From Burkholderiaceae bacterium (GTDB lineage: Bacteria > Pseudomonadota > Gammaproteobacteria > Burkholderiales > Burkholderiaceae_D): DNA of 33,188 nucleotides. Below, in pieces: positions 31,762 to 33,188 of the stretch; the first letter of the stretch is position 1, and every line of letters starts with the position of its first letter. Location of the stretch: contig JAIENA010000232.1 in assembly GCA_019751755.1 (NCBI GenBank), forward strand, positions 1 to 33,188, given 5' to 3'. The notes beneath the pieces are model-generated. The model worked only from the letters and a program-made list of their open reading frames with translations, made no database searches and had not been told where the DNA came from. The position numbers were made by a program, and so were the translations under genes.

Positions 31762-33117
31762 GTGCACGATGGTTCCGAAGAATTGCCTAGTCTTGATGGT
31801 CTACGCACCCAACTTGAGAAGCGGATTGCACTGGCTGACGTGACCGAAGCGCTCGAATTCCTCGCAGCCTACATCGATGCTTCTGGCGATGTGGAAGACG
31901 AGCATGCATTGGTCGAAGCGCTGAGGCTTGCCGACACCATTGATGTAAGTTCATTCCCTGAGTCGGCGAGCTTACTTTGCTATTACCGAGCGAATGCGTG
32001 GGCAGATCTGCACAGAATACGTCACTTTGAATCAGCCTCTTGGTCCTGGGAGCACCCAGAGCTCTTGAAGCAGGTCTATTGGCTGCGGGCCTCAGTCCAA
32101 CATGAGGGATTTGAAGCGCTCTCTTCGCTTACCAAGGCGCAGGTGCACTGTAACCTTGGAAATGCCTTAAGCACTGGAGGCCGCTTCGTCGACGCGCTGG
32201 TCGAATGGCGCAATGCACTTCGTTATATACCGCATCATGGTATGGCAAGAGGAAATTTGGGTATTGGCTTGGGGACCTATTCAGAGGTGCTCTACGACGG
32301 AGGTCATCAAGAGCGGTTCCTGATGCAGGCTGGGAGCGAATTGGCAAAAGCTGTCGATGGTGGCATTGGACGGGACGGAGCTACCTTTCCAGAAGCGCTG
32401 GCCCAGTTTGAGTGGCGCCTAAAACGGCTCGAAGCGCATTTCGATGGCATAGATTTACGCAAGGAGGCGCCAAAGAAAAAGTACTCGTTGGGACGCACTC
32501 GTGAGGAGCAGAGGTTTCGAGAGTGGGCACTGGAGCGTCGCCTTTTTTTGAATCCAATGAACGACCTGAGTACAGGCTCCATTTCGGCACACGATGTTCT
32601 CATGCTGCCCAATCACAAAGTCGGAGATGCCGGCATAAGCTACTTGGCATTCTTTAATCAGTTGAAGCAGGAGTATGTATTTGCACGTTGGAACCTATTC
32701 GAGGGAATTACAAAATGGCGCGAACACGTCGCTGACAGGTTGGTGCGGTTGTCCTTCAATTCAGACTATGCCCTGTACTCGATATCCATAGAGCAGGTCA
32801 AGACAGCCTACAGATTCGCCTATTCCCTGTTCGATAAGATTGCCTACTTTATCAACAGCTATTGGAAGCTGGGGATCCCGGAGAAGCAGATTAGCTTTCG
32901 AACAGTCTGGGTAGAGCAAGTGAAGGGGCGTACGCCCCCACTCCGGGTACGAGAGACTTTTGAGACATCTAAGAATCTACCGCTTCGAGGCCTATTCTGG
33001 CTATCGAAGGATCTGTTTGATGCCGAACTTAGGGACGTCGCCCAACCGAATGCAAAAGCACTTGATGCATTCCGAAATCACTTGGAGCACAAGTGCGTGA
33101 AGGTAGTTGACTCGTAA
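31762..33117 (+). CDS. TPR-like protein with C-terminal LA2681-type HEPN domain
   Basis: The 451-residue protein starts at GTG 31762, with GGGAG 7 nt upstream. Residues about 1-220 are helical and TPR-like (AQVHCNLGNALSTGGRFVDALVEWRNALRY). Residues about 285-451 match the HEPN domain of the LA2681 family by eye: LKQEYVFARWNLFEG, NSDYALYSISIEQVKTAYRFAYSLFDKIAYFINSYW and SFRTVW, ending in FRNHLEH with Arg438, Asn439 and His443, the R-N-x3-H RNase motif of active HEPN proteins. HEPN domains occur in many toxins and defence systems as ribonucleases. The gene follows hxsA by 43 bp with no terminator seen, so it probably belongs to the HXS operon. Its activity and link to HXS are inferences. Confidence 0.8.
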   Translation: MHDGSEELPSLDGLRTQLEKRIALADVTEALEFLAAYIDASGDVEDEHALVEALRLADTIDVSSFPESASLLCYYRANAWADLHRIRHFESASWSWEHPELLKQVYWLRASVQHEGFEALSSLTKAQVHCNLGNALSTGGRFVDALVEWRNALRYIPHHGMARGNLGIGLGTYSEVLYDGGHQERFLMQAGSELAKAVDGGIGRDGATFPEALAQFEWRLKRLEAHFDGIDLRKEAPKKKYSLGRTREEQRFREWALERRLFLNPMNDLSTGSISAHDVLMLPNHKVGDAGISYLAFFNQLKQEYVFARWNLFEGITKWREHVADRLVRLSFNSDYALYSISIEQVKTAYRFAYSLFDKIAYFINSYWKLGIPEKQISFRTVWVEQVKGRTPPLRVRETFETSKNLPLRGLFWLSKDLFDAELRDVAQPNAKALDAFRNHLEHKCVKVVDS

Positions 33118-33188
33118 GCGCGCCATAAACCCCAGACTTGCGGCGTAGCCCTGATTTCCGGATCCTCGTTCCTTCTAAAACAAGGTGG

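Noticed and set aside
33118..33188. Terminator or attachment site at the right end
   Set aside because: Only a 4 bp inverted repeat (CCTT/AAGG) is visible; no duplicated att-like sequence was recognised in the window.

Overview
The window is GC-rich proteobacterial DNA, most like a betaproteobacterium of the Burkholderiales; this is inferred from codon use and from the integrase and transfer-gene types, since there is no rRNA or other taxonomic marker. It looks like part of a conjugative plasmid or integrative conjugative element.

Left and centre (about 1 to 26,110, all on the minus strand, transcribed right to left): a compact IncI/Dot-Icm type (type IVB) conjugation operon. In transcription order it reads traM (DotI), traN (DotH), traO (DotG), traP (DotF), traQ (DotE), an intrinsic terminator, traR (DotP), traT (DotN), traU (DotO ATPase), traW (IcmX), traX, traY (DotA), a small membrane protein in the slot held by the exclusion gene of IncI1 plasmids, an unknown Cys-containing protein, a giant polyvalent protein (methyltransferase + Strawberry-notch helicase + HExxH metallopeptidase), a lytic transglycosylase, trbA (DotM), trbB (DsbC-like), trbC (DotL coupling protein), and the start of a secreted protein that runs off the left edge. 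Nearly every gene has a GGAG-type ribosome binding site and sits within a few tens of bases of its neighbour. A 127-codon gene with its own strong ribosome binding site is nested, in another frame, inside the linker of the polyvalent protein gene. traH, traI, traJ, traK and a relaxase are not in the window.

Middle (about 26,111 to 27,880): an AT-richer divergent control region, a small plus-strand ORF that resembles FlhD-type regulators by eye, a tyrosine recombinase pseudogene broken by two frameshifts, and a leader with several hairpins.

Right (about 27,880 to 33,117, plus strand): an accessory operon of a different character. It encodes a His-Xaa-Ser (HXS) peptide-modification system: a small protein of unknown type, HxsB and HxsC (paired radical SAM proteins), and HxsA (secreted, six tandem HxS repeats and a peptidoglycan-binding domain). 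Next comes a TPR-like protein ending in an LA2681-type HEPN domain with an intact R-x4-H RNase motif. The gene overlaps (13 bp hxsB/hxsC, 4 bp hxsC/hxsA) imply coupled translation. The HXS-HEPN cassette looks like cargo of the mobile element; the pairing of a radical SAM-modified secreted repeat protein with a putative HEPN RNase is the best candidate here for an undescribed system.
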